From Bacteroidales bacterium UBA1757 (GTDB taxonomy: Bacteria; Bacteroidota; Bacteroidia; Bacteroidales; UBA1402), in assembly GCA_002315625.1 (NCBI GenBank), contig DCHH01000058.1:1-16022 (forward strand): a stretch of 16,022 bases of DNA, written 5' to 3'. Under the pieces are notes generated by a model. That model saw nothing but the letters and a program-made list of their open reading frames with translations, searched no databases and was not told the DNA's origin. Shown here in pieces: positions 14,976 through 16,022 of this stretch. Each line of letters begins with the position of its first letter. Positions within the stretch are counted from its first letter, which is position 1. The position numbers were made by a program, and so were the translations under genes.

Positions 14976-16022
14976 ATGCTTACACTTAAGTACATCAGTG
15001 AAAACAAGGAAGAGGCTATCCGCCGCCTTGCCGTCAAGCATTTCGATGCAACGGAGATGATTAACCAGATTCTTGCACTTGACGAACAGCGCCGCAACGC
15101 TCAGGTCAAGGCCGACCAGTGCGCTTCTGAAATGAACGCCCTTTCAAAGTCGATAGGCATTCTCATGAAGGAAGGCAAGAAGGAAGAAGCCGCCGCCGCA
15201 AAGGAAAAGACAGCCCTTCTCAAGGACAACGGCAAGAAGTATGCCGATGAGCGCAAAGCCGCCGAAGACAAGATTCAGGAGCTGCTCCTGCTTATCCCCA
15301 ACACCCCCGACTTCAGTGTACCCGAAGGCAAGGGTGCCGAAGACAATCTGGTCGAGCGCATGGGTGGCACGATTCCCCAGCTGCCCGAAGATGCCCTTCC
15401 CCACTGGGACCTTGCAAAGAAATACGACCTTATAGACTTCGAACTTGGTGCTAAAATTACAGGTGCCGGTTTCCCCGTATATAAAGGTAAGATGGCCCGC
15501 CTGCAGCGTGCACTGATTTCCTTCTTCCTCGACCGTGCCCGCGAGCAGGGATTCTTCGAAATCCAGCCGCCGTACGTCGTAAATGCCGCATCAGGCTATG
15601 GCACAGGCCAATTGCCCGACAAGGAAGGACAGATGTACCACGCCAATCTTGACGACCTGTACCTTATCCCGACCGCCGAAGTTCCCGTCACGAACCTCTA
15701 CCGCGATGTCATTGTCGATGAGAAGGACCTTCCCATCAAGAATACCGCCTATTCGGCCTGCTTCCGCCGCGAAGCCGGCGCATACGGCAAAGACGTGCGC
15801 GGACTCAACCGTCTGCATCAGTTCGACAAGGTTGAAATCGTCTGCATCGAGCGTCCCGACCGTTCATACGAACGTCTGGAATGGATGGTGAATTATGTTC
15901 AGACCCTGGTCGATGCCCTCGAACTTCCCTGGCGCATCCTGCGTCTGTGTGGTGGTGACATCAGCTTCACCTCCGCCCTCACATTCGACTTTGAGGTTTT
16001 CTCGGCCGCCCAGAAGCGCTGG
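14976..16022 (+). CDS. serS: seryl-tRNA synthetase, 3' end cut by the window
   Basis: The first 349 residues of the cytoplasmic enzyme that charges tRNA-Ser. The N-terminal part about 1-105 is rich in Lys, Glu and Ala and matches the long antiparallel coiled coil that grips tRNA-Ser. The class II catalytic core follows, with TAEVPVTN (233-240) and motif 2 beginning FRREAGAYGKD (263-273). The frame is open to the window edge with no stop. Motif 3 and roughly 75 residues, judged from the usual length of about 424, lie outside. It starts at the ATG 74 nt past the tRNA terminator hairpin's T run; I see no clear -33/-7 pair, only the CATATTTG near match. Confidence 0.97.
   Translation, partial: MLTLKYISENKEEAIRRLAVKHFDATEMINQILALDEQRRNAQVKADQCASEMNALSKSIGILMKEGKKEEAAAAKEKTALLKDNGKKYADERKAAEDKIQELLLLIPNTPDFSVPEGKGAEDNLVERMGGTIPQLPEDALPHWDLAKKYDLIDFELGAKITGAGFPVYKGKMARLQRALISFFLDRAREQGFFEIQPPYVVNAASGYGTGQLPDKEGQMYHANLDDLYLIPTAEVPVTNLYRDVIVDEKDLPIKNTAYSACFRREAGAYGKDVRGLNRLHQFDKVEIVCIERPDRSYERLEWMVNYVQTLVDALELPWRILRLCGGDISFTSALTFDFEVFSAAQKRW

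Noticed and set aside
1..16022. CRISPR arrays, transposons or integrases
   Set aside because: No regularly spaced repeats, transposase or recombinase coding sequence, or terminal inverted repeats were seen.

Overview
The window looks like a chromosomal segment from a Bacteroidales bacterium (Bacteroides/Prevotella group). Several promoters match the Bacteroidetes sigma-factor consensus TAnnTTTG. There is a lipoprotein joining a fimbrillin-like region to a Fibrobacter-succinogenes-type paralogous domain, and a pyrB-pyrI pair of the kind found in that phylum. No species can be named from the sequence alone.

Layout, left to right. (1) 159-1601, minus: a surface lipoprotein with its own promoter and a leader of about 220 nt. 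(2) 11720-1871, minus: a three-gene operon. It reads from a membrane sensor with a PP2C phosphatase and an anti-sigma-type ATPase (746 aa), through a STAS anti-sigma-antagonist-type protein (98 aa, start overlapping the previous stop as ATGA), to a 2435-aa nonribosomal peptide synthetase (NRPS) that begins 8 nt after the STAS stop. (3) 11853-13252, plus: pyrB and pyrI, the catalytic and regulatory chains of aspartate carbamoyltransferase. (4) 14692-13239, minus: a HPr-kinase-like P-loop protein and an S24/S26 (signal-peptidase-like) protein, 2 nt apart. (5) 14788-14861, plus: tRNA-Pro(CGG) with a good promoter and a strong intrinsic terminator, followed by serS, which runs off the right edge.

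The standout is the operon in (2). The NRPS domain order is C-A-PCP-C-A-PCP-R, with condensation, nucleotide-binding, carrier-serine and reductase motifs all present. Established family knowledge predicts a two-residue peptide released reductively as an aldehyde, probably N-acylated because the enzyme starts with an intact condensation domain. Similar NRPSs in gut bacteria make dipeptide aldehydes and pyrazinones that inhibit proteases. Here the synthetase lies directly behind a complete partner-switching set: periplasmic sensor, PP2C phosphatase, kinase-like ATPase and STAS protein. I infer that an extracellular signal controls production of the metabolite, or that the metabolite and the switch form one signalling circuit. 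No phosphopantetheinyl transferase, acyl-ligase, thioesterase or exporter is visible, so these must act from elsewhere.

The flanking genes (pyrBI, tRNA-Pro, serS) are ordinary housekeeping genes, so the NRPS operon and lipoprotein look like accessory content beside a core block. There is no CRISPR array, transposase or rRNA in the window, and no gene-free stretch over 300 bases.
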